Shown: positions 28,758-38,652, counted from the first letter of the stretch. The stretch is 64,000 nucleotides of DNA from JBEKYD01 sp049511335 (GCA_049511335.1 JBEKYD010000002.1:1-64000), one strand, 5' to 3'. Numbers and translations are program-made. Notes: a model not told the origin generated them from the sequence alone.

Positions 28758-30217
28758 GAACATTATTCCTAAACCCGCCATCGTTTGAAGGATTCGATGG
28801 AGGCGCCAGCTCCCGATGGCCCGCCTCCCGCGAAATCGAATCCTACTGGTATCCCGTCTGGCTCTGCTACCCGGCCGGCATGCTGCCCGACAGCAAAGTG
28901 GTGGATGCGCCGCCGCACAAGATCTCCATCGAACAGACCGTGGAGATGGCCAAGGATTTCGAGCTTCTCGTGCTCTACACCTCCACCCCCGGTTTTCACG
29001 TGGACGTCAAGATGGCCGGGATGATGAAGGATTCGAACCCTAAGCTCCAGGTAGCTTTCGTCGGACCGCCCGTCACCATCGAGCCGGAAAAAACCCTCCT
29101 CGACAACAAGGCCATCGACTTTGTAGTGCGCCGGGAATTCGATTACCAGATCGCCGATTACGCCAAGGGCAAGCCGCTGGACGAGATTCCCGGAGTCAGC
29201 TTCCGCAAGAACGGCGGCATCGTTCACAATCCTGAAGCGCCGGCCATCGAAGACCTGGACGCGCTGCCGTGGGTGACCAAAGTATATAAGCGCGATCTCG
29301 ATATCACCCGCTACAACGTTCCGTTCCTGTTGAACCCTTTCATTTCGTTTTACAGCTCGCGCGGCTGCCCGGCACTGTGCACCTTCTGCCTGTGGCCGCA
29401 GACGCATTCCGGACACCGCTGGCGCCTGCGCTCCTCCGACGACATGGCGAACGAGGTCCGCTACGCGCTGGACACCTTCCCCAACGTCAAGGAGATCTTC
29501 TTCGACGACGATACCTTCAACTATCGCAAGGACCGCACCATCGAGCTGTGCAAGAAACTCAAGCCGCTGAAATTTACCTGGTCTTGCACCTCGCGTGTCA
29601 CTACCGATTACGACACCCTGAAGGCCATGAAGGAAGCCGGCTGCCGGCTGCTGATTGTAGGCTACGAATCGGGCGATCCGCAAATCCTCAAGAACATCAA
29701 AAAGGGCGCTACCGTGCAGATGGCGGAGCGTTTCACCGCCAACTGCAAGAAGCTGGGCTTGCTGGTGCACGGCGACTACATCATCGGCCTGCCCGGAGAA
29801 ACTCGCGAGAGCATCCGCAAGACCATCGATTTCGCCAAGAGGCTGGATACGGAAACCGTCCAGGTTTCGATCGCGCATCCCTACCCCGGCACTGAATTCT
29901 ACGAATACGTCAAGCGCAATAACCTCATCACCATCGATTCGATGACCGATGACGTGGGCCACCAGCTCCCCAACATCGTTTATCCCGGCCTGGACCGCGC
30001 CGAACTGGTCGACTGGGTGGAACGCTTCTACGGCGAGTACTTCTTCCGCCCGCGCGTCATCTGGCGCATCGTCAGCAAGGCCATTTTCAATAACGACGAG
30101 CGCAGGCGTCTCACCAAGGAAGCCCGCGAGTACATGGCCCTGCGCGCGAAACGCAAAAAATTCGTCGCCGAACACACCGCCAAGCCGGCGCCCGCCGTGG
30201 CCAGTTCCGGCGATTAG
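28754..30217 (+). CDS. hpnJ: Hopanoid biosynthesis radical SAM protein HpnJ
   Basis: A 487-residue B12-binding/radical SAM protein. The N-terminal part has the cobalamin-domain-like fold (MRTLFLNPPSFEGFDGG), and the SAM cluster cysteines are in RGCPALCTFCLWPQT. It matches HpnJ, the enzyme that contracts the glucosamine ring to a cyclitol in bacteriohopanetetrol cyclitol ether. The hpnI gene follows. hpnK (deacetylase) and the squalene-hopene cyclase are not in this window. Confidence 0.85.
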   Translation: MRTLFLNPPSFEGFDGGASSRWPASREIESYWYPVWLCYPAGMLPDSKVVDAPPHKISIEQTVEMAKDFELLVLYTSTPGFHVDVKMAGMMKDSNPKLQVAFVGPPVTIEPEKTLLDNKAIDFVVRREFDYQIADYAKGKPLDEIPGVSFRKNGGIVHNPEAPAIEDLDALPWVTKVYKRDLDITRYNVPFLLNPFISFYSSRGCPALCTFCLWPQTHSGHRWRLRSSDDMANEVRYALDTFPNVKEIFFDDDTFNYRKDRTIELCKKLKPLKFTWSCTSRVTTDYDTLKAMKEAGCRLLIVGYESGDPQILKNIKKGATVQMAERFTANCKKLGLLVHGDYIIGLPGETRESIRKTIDFAKRLDTETVQVSIAHPYPGTEFYEYVKRNNLITIDSMTDDVGHQLPNIVYPGLDRAELVDWVERFYGEYFFRPRVIWRIVSKAIFNNDERRRLTKEAREYMALRAKRKKFVAEHTAKPAPAVASSGD

Positions 30218-30221
30218 GTGG

Positions 30222-30241
30222 GACAGGCCTCCCGACCTGTC
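30222..30241. repeat. Short palindrome after hpnJ
   Basis: GACAGG-CCTCCCGA-CCTGTC begins five bases after the hpnJ stop, in the gap before hpnI. It is a short stem of six bases and has no T tract, so termination is unlikely. It may belong to the intergenic hairpin families. Confidence 0.4.
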
Positions 30242-30335
30242 GAAACAGCTCGATGCCGCCGACAAACACCCGTTCAAGAGTCTTGGCCCTTGCAGGCCGC
30301 CTCCGGCGCGCGCCCACTCTAGTGCCGGTTTCCTC

Positions 30336-31451
30336 GTGATCTGGCTGGCTTTGCCGGCGGTGGCCGCGGCGGCCTATTACGCGCTGGCGGTGGTGGCTGC
30401 AGCGCGCTGGTCTCAATCTTCTCCCGGCTCGAATGGCTCCGCCAACCAGCCGCCTGTCTCCATTCTCAAGCCCGTCCACGGCCGCGATCCCCGCTTTTGG
30501 GACGCCATCCGCTCCCACGCCGAACAGCGGTATCCGGGATTCGAAATCCTGTTCGGGGTCGCCAGCCCGGACGATCCCGCTCTCGAAGATATACGCCGCC
30601 TGGAGCGCGAGTATCCCGCCCTGCCGATCCGTACGCACATCGTCTCCACCAGCGCACGGAATGCCAAAGTCGGTGTGCTGGCCGAGCTCGCACGCCAGGC
30701 TCGTTATCCGATGCTCGTGGTCAACGATAGCGACATCCGCGTGCCGCCCGGCTATCTGGCCGCCGTCACCGCGCCTTTGGCCGATCCCGAGGTGGGCCTG
30801 GTGACCTGCCTCTATCGCGCCGCCGCCGATTCGTGGCCGGCACGCGCCGAGGCCCTCGGCATTGCTACCGAATTCGCCCCCAGCGTCCTGGTGGCGCGCC
30901 TCCTGGGAGTGGCCGAATTCGCCCTCGGCTCTACCATGGCTTTCCGCTCGGCGACTCTGGCTGAAATCGGCGGCTTCGAGGCGATTTCCGACTACCTGGC
31001 CGACGACTATCAGTTAGGTTGCCGCATCCATGAACGCGGCTATCGCATCCGCTTCGCCCCGGTGGTGGTAGAGACTAACTTGGGCGGCGGCGGATGGGCC
31101 GAGGTCTGGCGCCACCAATTGCGATGGTCGCGCACCATCCGCGTGTCGCGCCCGTCCGGCTATTTCGGATACGCCATCACCCACGCCACTTTTTGGGCCG
31201 CGGTGGCGCTTGCCGGTGGCCAGTGGCCCTGCGCGCTCCTGGCCCTGGCGCTCCGCATGTGGGCCGGCATCTGGACCGGCGCCGGCATCCTCCGCGACCC
31301 CAAAACCGCGCGCGATTTCTGGCTGATTCCCCTCCGCGATCTGGGCGGTTTCGCCGTCTGGCTGGCCGGCCTTTTCGGCGATAGCGTGGATTGGCGCGGC
31401 CAAAAGCTCCGGCTGCTACCGAATGGTAAAATAAGGTCAGAAAGTCCTTAA
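30336..31451 (+). CDS. hpnI: Hopanoid biosynthesis glycosyltransferase HpnI
   Basis: About 371 residues: an N-terminal membrane helix (VIWLALPAVAAAAYYALAVV), a GT2/GT21 catalytic domain with PVSILKPVHGRDP, DDPALEDIRRLE, VNDSDIRVPPGYL and ISDYLADDYQLG, QLRWSRTIR and C-terminal helices. It resembles HpnI, which adds N-acetylglucosamine to bacteriohopanetetrol, and ceramide glucosyltransferase. The GTG at 30336 is chosen just before the helix. The region upstream of it includes the 30222 hairpin. Confidence 0.82.
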   Translation: MIWLALPAVAAAAYYALAVVAAARWSQSSPGSNGSANQPPVSILKPVHGRDPRFWDAIRSHAEQRYPGFEILFGVASPDDPALEDIRRLEREYPALPIRTHIVSTSARNAKVGVLAELARQARYPMLVVNDSDIRVPPGYLAAVTAPLADPEVGLVTCLYRAAADSWPARAEALGIATEFAPSVLVARLLGVAEFALGSTMAFRSATLAEIGGFEAISDYLADDYQLGCRIHERGYRIRFAPVVVETNLGGGGWAEVWRHQLRWSRTIRVSRPSGYFGYAITHATFWAAVALAGGQWPCALLALALRMWAGIWTGAGILRDPKTARDFWLIPLRDLGGFAVWLAGLFGDSVDWRGQKLRLLPNGKIRSESP

Positions 31452-31463
31452 TCGGGAGGTCTC

Positions 31464-32129
31464 ATGATCCTATTGCTGTTCGGCCCGCCGGGATCCGGGA
31501 AATGTACGCAAAGCGCCTTTCTCGCGGCGCACTACGACATCCCCGCTATTTCCGCGATGGAAATGTTCCGCGCCGCATGCAAAGCCGGCACGGAATTTGG
31601 CCGCATGGCCTGCCAGACTTTTTCCTGCGGCGATTTGGTTCCCGACGACATTGCCAATCGCATCGTGGCCCACCGGATTGCCCGTCCCGATTGCGCCGGC
31701 GGATTCCTCCTGGATGGTTATCCACAAACTGTCGCTCAGGCTCGCGGCTTCGCGGCGCTGCTCGCCGCGCGCAATCTGCCGGACCCGCTGGTGCTGTATC
31801 TGGATGTTCCGAAAGAAGTCTTGGTCCAGCGCCTCACCTCGCGCCGACAGTGCCCCCGCTGCCTCCGCATCTATGATTTGCTCTGGCAGCCGCCATGCAC
31901 GCCCGGCCACTGCGACGAAGACGGCGGCAAGCTTTTCGAGCGTGAAGACGACACCGAACCGATGGTGCGCCAGCGCCTGAGCGCATATCGTGAGCAGGTC
32001 CGTCCGATCCTCGATTACTACGGCGAGTCCGCGGTGCTGCACATCGACGGCCTGCTGCCTCCAATCGGTGTCGAGCAAGAAGAGCAGCGCCTGATCGAAA
32101 GCATGCTCGTCCCGGCAGGCGCCCGCTAG
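31464..32129 (+). CDS. Adenylate-kinase-like nucleotide kinase with altered AMP site
   Basis: A 221-residue adenylate kinase homolog with a complete fold, including a zinc-type LID (CPRC...CTPGHCDED). However the P-loop reads GPPGSGKCTQ instead of GKGTQ, the STGD motif is SAMEMFR, and the DGFPRT arginine that holds AMP is replaced (DGYPQT). The LID pair EDDTEP..VRQRL is kept. I infer a specialised paralog: it may phosphorylate another nucleoside monophosphate or be regulatory. The gene follows the hopanoid genes with 12 bases between, but a functional link is not shown. The ordinary adk is expected elsewhere in the genome. Confidence 0.75.
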   Translation: MILLLFGPPGSGKCTQSAFLAAHYDIPAISAMEMFRAACKAGTEFGRMACQTFSCGDLVPDDIANRIVAHRIARPDCAGGFLLDGYPQTVAQARGFAALLAARNLPDPLVLYLDVPKEVLVQRLTSRRQCPRCLRIYDLLWQPPCTPGHCDEDGGKLFEREDDTEPMVRQRLSAYREQVRPILDYYGESAVLHIDGLLPPIGVEQEEQRLIESMLVPAGAR

Positions 32130-32135
32130 AGCCCG

Positions 32136-32166
32136 ACTGAAAACTGATAACTGACAACTGAAAACT
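32136..32166. repeat. CAACTG-type simple repeat
   Basis: The stretch is built from CTGAAAACTGATAACTGACAA-like units and ends before the next gene. The same CAGTTGTCAGT pattern in the other orientation lies at 42181-42240. It is a short low-complexity repeat recurring in intergenic DNA. Confidence 0.5.
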
Positions 32167-32194
32167 CTTCGCCTCCGCTACAATTGATCTAAAC

Positions 32195-32413
32195 ATGTCC
32201 CGGGGCTATACTCCGCTTACCGATCCGCTGGCGGCTTATGTTCGCTCGGTCACGCTGCGCGAACCCGATGCCCTGCGCCAACCGCGCGAATCGAGCGAAA
32301 ATCACCCGCGCGCTTCCATGCAGATTTCGCCCGAGCAAGGCCAGTTCCTGCACGTGCTCGTGAAGCTCATCCACGCCCGCAAAGCGCTACCTCCGGTACC
32401 TTTTCCTGCCTAA
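32195..32413 (+). pseudogene. O-methyltransferase, N-terminal fragment
   Basis: The 72 residues read LTDPLAAYVRSVTLREPDALRQ..., ending in the QISPEQGQFLHVLVKLIHARKAL segment that opens caffeoyl-CoA O-methyltransferase-like proteins just before the SAM-binding EVGxFTGYS loop. Here that loop and all the rest (about 150 residues) are missing, and the frame ends in PPVPFPA. A deleted gene remnant is the simplest explanation. It precedes the PadR operators by only 10 bases. Confidence 0.5.
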
Positions 32414-32423
32414 CCAAATTCTC

Positions 32424-32470
32424 GGTAGCGCGTCTACCCAATTGGCCGAATTCCGGGTAGAATATCTACC
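32424..32470. promoter_or_regulatory. Pair of GGTAG-N5-CTACC operator palindromes
   Basis: Two perfect inverted repeats, GGTAGCGCGTCTACC (32424-32438) and GGTAGAATATCTACC (32456-32470), are centred 32 bases apart, about three helical turns. They end seven bases before the padR ATG. This is the place for autoregulation by the PadR protein; the assignment is inferred. Confidence 0.6.
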
Positions 32471-32476
32471 ATCGCT

Positions 32477-32833
32477 ATGCCGAAAGAATCATCCGACCGT
32501 CTCGAACTTCTGCAAGGAACGCTCGACATGCTCATCCTGCGCACGCTCCTGTTCGGCCCGGCTCATGGTCATCAGATCGCAAAGCATATCCAGCGGACCA
32601 CCGATGAGGTGCTCCAGGTCGAACACGGATCGCTCTATCCCGCTCTCCACCGCCTCGAAGGCAAAGGCTGGATCGCAGCCAAGTGGGAGGCTGCCGGGAA
32701 GGATCTGAAGCGTGAGTTCAAATACTATCGCCTCACTGCCGCCGGCAAGCGGCAACTCCTCGCCGAGGAGTCCAAATGGAAGCAACTCACCGCCGCCATC
32801 GCGCGCATCATGTGGCCCGTCGAGGAGGAGTGA
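32477..32833 (+). CDS. PadR-family transcriptional regulator
   Basis: A 118-residue winged-helix protein with the PadR-s1 pattern: ELLQGTLDMLILRTLLFGPAHGHQIAKHIQ, then VEHGSLYPALHRLEGKGWI and FKYYRLTAAGKRQL. In Acidobacteria such genes often stand directly before ADOP permeases and probably control them. The ATG is preceded by two matching palindromes. The TGA overlaps the ATG of the permease gene (TGATG at 32831-32835). Confidence 0.88.
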   Translation: MPKESSDRLELLQGTLDMLILRTLLFGPAHGHQIAKHIQRTTDEVLQVEHGSLYPALHRLEGKGWIAAKWEAAGKDLKREFKYYRLTAAGKRQLLAEESKWKQLTAAIARIMWPVEEE

Positions 32834-35517
32834 TGTTTTGGCGCCCTATAGAACGCGAACAGGATCTCGAACGCGAGCTGCGCTCTCACCTGGACCTGGA
32901 AGCCGAGGAACAACAAGGGCGCGGTCTTCCCGCTGAAGAAGCCCGCTATGCCGCCCGCCGCGCTTTCGGCAACGCGACTTATGTGAAAGAGGATGTTCGA
33001 GCAATGTGGGGATGGACATCTCTAGAGCGCTTCTGGCAAGACCTGCGGTACTCCGCGCGGACCCTCCGCAATACGCCGGTGTTCACTGCCGTCGCGGTGC
33101 TTTCGCTCGCGCTGGGGATTGGCGCCAATACCGCCATTTTCAGCCTGCTGAACGCGGTCGTGCTGCGCCTGCTGCCCGTTTCCGATCCCCGGCAACTCGT
33201 TCAACTCACGTATACACTCCCAGGCAACGGCCCAGATAACTGGAATAGCTATTTCGGCTGCCCGCATCTCGAACGCTTCCGCGCGCAGGCCCGAACGCTT
33301 TCCGGGATTTTCGGCGGAACCCAAATCAACAGTGTGAACGTCGGCTGGCAAGGCTCCTCCGGTATTGCGCAGTGCGATGCCTACACCGATAACTTCTTCT
33401 CCGTTCTGGGCGTCGCCGCGCATAGGGGCCGTCTTTTCACGGCCGGAGACGACCGCGAGGGCGCGGATGTCGCCGTCCTCAGCGATCGTTATTGGCGCAG
33501 CCGTTTTGCGGCAAACCCGGCCATCGTCGGCCAGACTATCGAAATCGATCGGCTGCCATTCACCGTAATCGGGATCGTGCCGCCGGAATTCTCCGGCCTT
33601 TACGCCGGCGCAACGCGCGATGTTTGGGTTCCGTTGCACGCCCTCGACCGCTTCACGCCCGACCCGAACCGGTGGCGGGCGCCTTTCACGAGTTGGCTCC
33701 TGATCGCCGGCCGCCTCCGCCCCGGCGTGCCGGCGGCGCGGGCGGAAGCGGAGCTGGACGTAATCCATCGCCGTTTGCTTTCCGAGCAACTGGCGCTTTT
33801 AGAAAGCCGCGGCAGCCAGGCAATCGAGCGGTTGGCGCGTGACAGCCACCTGGTGCTGCGGCCGGCCGCGAACGGCATGTTCGGCGGCCTTCGCCAGCGA
33901 TATACGCTTCCGCTGGAGCTGCTCATGGCGGTAGCGGGTATGGTGCTGCTGATCTCCTGCGCCAATGTCGCCAACCTGGTGCTGGCCCGCGCCTCCCACC
34001 GCCGCCGCGAGGTCGCGCTACGCATGGCGTTGGGTTCGAGAAGAGCGCGCGTAATTCGTCAACTGCTCACCGAAAACCTGCTGCTCGCCGGTGCAGGCGG
34101 CGTTGGCGCGCTGGCGATTGCCTGGTGGGGCGGCGCCGCCCTCGTCCGTATGATCTCTACCGGAGATTCGCCGGTGCGGCTCGAAATCCGGCCCGACTGG
34201 CGCGTCTTCGGCTTTGCCGCCGCGGCATCGCTCGCCAGCGGAATTCTGTTCGGCCTCCTGCCCGCTGTCCGCGCCACGAGGGTCGATCCCGGCTCGGCGT
34301 TGAAGCAGGGAAGCGGCGGACTGGCCGGGTCCTCGCGACTGCTGGACCGCGTGCTGGTAGCGGTCCAAGTGACCCTATCGCTCGTGCTGATTGCCGGAGC
34401 CGGGATGTTCGCGCGTACGCTCCAAAACCTCCGGCACGTCGACGTCGGCTACGACCGCGACAACATCCTCATGTTCTCCGTGGATGCGAAGCTCGCGGGC
34501 TATCCGCGAAACCGGGCCGGCGCGCTCTATCGCGACATTCTCGCCCGAACCGCCTCCCTGCCGGGCGTCCAATCGGCCAGCGTATCGATTGTGCGTCCGG
34601 TGGACGATCAATATTACCTGGTAGACAGAATCCGCCTAATCGACGATCGCGAGCTTCCCGACGCCGACACCATCAAGGTGGCATGGAATGCCATGGGCCC
34701 GGCATACTTCTCCACCGTCGGCACGCCGATCGTGATGGGCCGCGATTTCGAAGCGCGCGACGGTGGCGCGCCGGGCCGGGTGGTAATCGTCAATGAATCT
34801 CTGGCCCGACTGGCATTCCCAGGGCGGAATCCGATCGGCCATCGGCTGGACGGGGCCGAGATCGTTGGCGTGGTAAAGGACTCGCTTTACGGCGGCGCGC
34901 GGGAGCAACCTCGGCCGGTTCTGTACCGGCCGTTGTTTCAAAGCGGAGGCGGCGCCGACCCGAGCCAGTGGGTCGGAGTGGGCGCCGTCTCCTTCGAGCT
35001 CCGCTACCGATCGGGCGCGGGCCTGGTGGACGAAGTGCGCGACGCGGTTCGTTCGGTGGACCGAAATCTGCCGTTTCTTCGCGTGAAGACCCTGCGCGCC
35101 CAAACCGAAGACTCGTTTTTGCGCGAGCGGCTCCTGGCGACCATTTCGAGCTATTTCGGCGGCCTGGCACTCCTGCTTGCCTGCTTGGGCCTTTATGGCC
35201 TGATGGCATATACCGTCGCCCGCCGAACCGCCGAAATCGGCATTCGCATGGCTTTGGGCGCGGGCCGAATGAAAATCGTCTGGCTGGTCCTGCGCGAAAC
35301 CCTGTGGCTGGTGTTTGCCGGGCTCGCGGCGGGGGCCCCGCTGGCAATGTGGCTCTCGCACTATGCGAAATCTCTCCTGTTCGGAGTGGCTCCAGCCGAT
35401 CCGGCAGTCATCGCGACGTCAGTTGCGGCGCTGATCGGCGTCGCCGTGCTGGCCGCCCTCCTGCCGGCGCGCCGAGCTTCGCGAATCGATCCGATGATGG
35501 CGCTGAGATACGAGTGA
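32833..35517 (+). CDS. ADOP-type ABC transporter permease (MacB-like)
   Basis: An 894-residue permease of the acidobacterial duplicated orphan permease group. The N-terminal soluble part (EREQDLERELRSHLDLEAEEQQGRGL, AARRAFGNATYVKEDVR) leads to a helix near FTAVAVLSLALGIGANTAIFSLLNAV, a large periplasmic domain, two internal FtsX-like helix blocks, and the C-terminus SRIDPMMALRYE. No ABC ATPase gene is next to it, which is usual for this group. Probably exports or shields against membrane-active compounds; substrate unknown. Coupled to padR by a stop/start overlap. Confidence 0.88.
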   Translation: MFWRPIEREQDLERELRSHLDLEAEEQQGRGLPAEEARYAARRAFGNATYVKEDVRAMWGWTSLERFWQDLRYSARTLRNTPVFTAVAVLSLALGIGANTAIFSLLNAVVLRLLPVSDPRQLVQLTYTLPGNGPDNWNSYFGCPHLERFRAQARTLSGIFGGTQINSVNVGWQGSSGIAQCDAYTDNFFSVLGVAAHRGRLFTAGDDREGADVAVLSDRYWRSRFAANPAIVGQTIEIDRLPFTVIGIVPPEFSGLYAGATRDVWVPLHALDRFTPDPNRWRAPFTSWLLIAGRLRPGVPAARAEAELDVIHRRLLSEQLALLESRGSQAIERLARDSHLVLRPAANGMFGGLRQRYTLPLELLMAVAGMVLLISCANVANLVLARASHRRREVALRMALGSRRARVIRQLLTENLLLAGAGGVGALAIAWWGGAALVRMISTGDSPVRLEIRPDWRVFGFAAAASLASGILFGLLPAVRATRVDPGSALKQGSGGLAGSSRLLDRVLVAVQVTLSLVLIAGAGMFARTLQNLRHVDVGYDRDNILMFSVDAKLAGYPRNRAGALYRDILARTASLPGVQSASVSIVRPVDDQYYLVDRIRLIDDRELPDADTIKVAWNAMGPAYFSTVGTPIVMGRDFEARDGGAPGRVVIVNESLARLAFPGRNPIGHRLDGAEIVGVVKDSLYGGAREQPRPVLYRPLFQSGGGADPSQWVGVGAVSFELRYRSGAGLVDEVRDAVRSVDRNLPFLRVKTLRAQTEDSFLRERLLATISSYFGGLALLLACLGLYGLMAYTVARRTAEIGIRMALGAGRMKIVWLVLRETLWLVFAGLAAGAPLAMWLSHYAKSLLFGVAPADPAVIATSVAALIGVAVLAALLPARRASRIDPMMALRYE

Positions 35518-35527
35518 GGTAAGTGAA

Positions 35528-38227
35528 ATGTGTTGGTGTCGCCGCAAACAACGCGAACAGGATCTCGACCGCGAATTGCGCGCCGACCTGGACCTGGAGG
35601 CCAAGGAACAACAAGGGCGCGGTCTGTCTGCTGAAGAGGCGCGTTATGCCGCCCGCCGCGCCTTCGGCAATACGGCGTTGGTGAAGGAGGAGGTAAGAGA
35701 GACTTGGGGTTGGGCGGCTATCGGCCGAACCGTGCAGGACCTGCGCTACGCAGGCCGGCTGTTACGTAAGGCGCCGTGGTTCACGGCAGTCGCCGTGATA
35801 TCGCTGGCGCTTGGCATCGGCGCAAACGCGAGCGTGTTCGGCATATTCGATGCGGCGTTGCTCAAGGCCCTCCCTGTCAGCCAACCTAGCCAACTCCGCA
35901 TTTTCACATGAATTCGGCACGGCGACCAGGCCGGCATGAAGAGCCGGAGCGGATACGGCTTTGACGATGACCGGGGACGCCCCGTGGATGGTTCATTCTC
36001 CTTCCCCGCGTATGAGATCTTTCGCCGTAGCCTGCCTCAGTTTTCCGATATTGTCGCGTTTGCGGAGAATCAGTTCACGGTGACGGCCGGCGGCACAAGC
36101 GATCTGGCATTCGGGCACTACGTTTCGGGCAACTACTTCACCGGTCTCGGCGCGCAGACTCTCATCGGCCGGCCGATTCTTCCGGAGAATGACAATCCCT
36201 CGAATGCGGGCGTCGCGGTACTGACGTACCTATATTGGAACCGGCGTTTTAGCGCCGATCCCGCAATTGTGGGCCGGGTGATTCAAGTCAACCGCCAATC
36301 GGTCACCGTGGTTGGCGTGATGCCGCCATCGTTTCAGGGCCTGATGCCCGGCCGCGCCGTCGATATATTCGTGCCCATGTCGATGGTTCCCGCGACCGCG
36401 CCGCCGTATTACAGTCTCGCGCCCGACTATTGGTGGGTTCAGATCTTCGCGCGGCTGAGGCCCGGCGCCTCCGAGGAGACCGCGACCGCCGCTGTGGAAG
36501 CAACTCTGGCACACCATATCGAATCGTACGCTGGAACCGCGGCGCCAAGCTCCAACCTGGTGAAGATCGTCCTGGAACCGGGGACCCGTGGCGTGGGGTT
36601 GTTGCGCCGATCTATCCATACGATGTACATCCTTGCGGCGGTTTCGGGCCTTGTGCTGCTCATCGCCTGCTTGAACCTTGCCAATCTGCTGCTGGCAAGA
36701 CACGCCGCCCGTAACAGGGAGATCGCCGTGCGGGTTTCGATTGGCGCCAGCCGGTGGCGGCTCATCCGCCAAATGCTCACCGAAAGCCTGCTGCTGGCGA
36801 GCATGGGCGCGGCAGCCGGTCTGCTTCTGGCAGTGCCGATGACTCGCCTGCTCCTCGGTTTCCTGGCCGGAACGACACCCCTGGGATTGGACGCGCACCT
36901 GGATGCGCGTGTTCTCGGCTTCACCTTGGCGGTCGCCCTTCTCACCGCGATGTTGTTCGGCGCCGCGCCGGCATGGCGTGCCACGCGCGCCGGCAGCGTA
37001 TCGGGTTTGAAAAGTACCCCGTCAATTGCGGCTGGCAGGGGTCCCCGATTCCTGGTTGGCCGCTATCTTGTGTCCCTGCAAATCGCTCTGTCGCTCCTGC
37101 TGGTAGTTGGGACCGGTCTTTTCCTCAGAACCCTCATGAATCTCGCCGCCGTCGATCTCGGTTTTCAGGCGGACCGCATTCTGACTTTCCAGACCGATCC
37201 CGAGAAAACCGGATACAAGCCGGCCCAGGCCGGCGAAATCTACCGGCGCCTCGAAGAGCGAATCGCCGCGATCCCCGGCGTGGAGGCGGTTGGCATGTCG
37301 CACCTTCCATTGATCGGAGGTGTGACGACCAATGGCCGCGTTCGGCTGCCCGGCGATAGCAAGGGCAATCTGACATGGTTTCTCGACTGCTCGGATTCGT
37401 TCCTCTCGGTGGCCAAAATCCCAATCCTGGTTGGCCGCGATTTCAACCGGGCGGATTTCGATCGCCCGGTACCGAGCGCGATCGTGAACGAGACTTTCGT
37501 CAAAAGGTACTTGCCCGGCGTAAGCCCGATCGGACGGATTTCTTACCCGCCCGGCTGGGGGGCCAAGGACAAAGCTTCCGAACCGTTCACCATCGTCGGT
37601 GTCGTCAGGGATGCGCACTATCGCGGCGTGCGCGATGCCGTTCCCCCGACCGCCTACGTGCCCTACGCCTACCGCGCGCCGGGTGACAGCAGGATGGTGT
37701 TCATGATCCGGGCACGGATCGCCCCGATGTCGCTGGTTTCCGCCGTCCGCCAGGCTGTCGCCGCGGTCGACGCGAATCTGCCCGTTGCCGAAATGCGCAC
37801 CGAGCGGGAACAAATCGATCGGTCGCTCGGCAGCGAACGTATGTTCGCGACGTTGGTAACCATGTTCGGGGCCATCGCTCTGGTCCTGGCCGCCATCGGC
37901 ATCTACGGGGTAATGGCCTTCTCGGTGGCTCGCCGTACGCCGGAAATCGGCATCCGCATGGCCATAGGCGCGCAGCGCGGCGACGTCCAGTGGCTGGTCC
38001 TGCGGCAGAGCCTTTCTCTGGCGGCGTTGGGAGTGTTCGTCGGCATACCCTCCGCGCTGGAACTCACCAGCCTCGTCAGCAAGCTCCTCTATGGAGTCAA
38101 ACCGAACGATCCGATCAGTCTTATCGGAGCCGTCATGGTGATGATTGCGGTTGCCGGATTGGCCGCCTGGATCCCCGCCCGGCGCGCCTCGCGGATCGAT
38201 CCCATGGTGGCCCTGAGAAACGAGTGA
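35528..38227 (+). pseudogene. ADOP-type permease disrupted by in-frame TGA
   Basis: A second copy of the permease. The frame begins MCWCRRKQREQDLDRELRADLD, reads well to LRIFT and stops at TGA 35909-35911, then goes on in the same frame with IRHGDQAG and MKSRSGYGFDDD through to RIDPMVALRNE. In related proteins the residue after FT is often Trp, so TGG to TGA is the likely mutation. Downstream of the stop the two FtsX domains look complete (763 residues from 35936). A translation restart there would lack the N-terminal membrane segment. A selenocysteine reading is unlikely. Confidence 0.75.
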
Positions 38228-38245
38228 CCGGAACGCGGTGCGCTG

Positions 38246-38494
38246 GTGGCGAAGGAAAGTCTCGTCTTGCGGCAGGGCGCATCCATGATTGGGCTGGGAA
38301 TCGCAGCCGGGCTCTCGGTGGCCATGTGGCTGTCCCGCTATCTTCGGACCCAGCTCTACGCAGTGAGCCCGCTCGACCCAGCCGCCTACGCGGCGGTCGC
38401 TGCCTTGCTGGCCGCGGTCGCAGTCCTGGCGTGCCTGATCCCCGCCCAGCACGCCACAAGAGTCGATCCAACAGTGGCCTTGAGATACGAATAG
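38246..38494 (+). pseudogene. C-terminal stub of a third ADOP permease
   Basis: An 82-residue frame starting with the GTG at 38246 (KESLVLRQGASMIGLGIAAGLSVAMWLSRYLRT...) and ending in IPAQHATRVDPTVALRYE. It corresponds to the final FtsX helices of the upstream genes. All preceding domains are gone. Not functional as a transporter. Confidence 0.65.
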
Positions 38495-38652
38495 CCACTT
38501 TGCGCAGCCTGCTGTTTCATGTGGCCCCGCGCGATAGGCTCACGTTTATCGCCATACCGCTGGTTCTATTATTCGTCTCCTTGCTCGCAACCTATCTTCC
38601 GGCAAGACGAGCAGCGCGAGTGGAACCGGCGGTGACCCTGCGGCACGAGTAA
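38488..38652 (+). pseudogene. C-terminal stub of a fourth ADOP permease
   Basis: About 50 residues in another frame (LRSLLFHVAPRDRLTFIAIPLVLLFVSLLATYLPARRAARVEPAVTLRHE) end the array. It is the last helix and the typical tail of a further ADOP copy. The open frame extends upstream, but that part is antisense-like noise. Confidence 0.55.

Noticed and set aside
35909..35911. In-frame TGA in the second ADOP permease as selenocysteine
   Set aside because: The position corresponds to a Trp in relatives, no redox motif surrounds it and no SECIS-like hairpin was seen.
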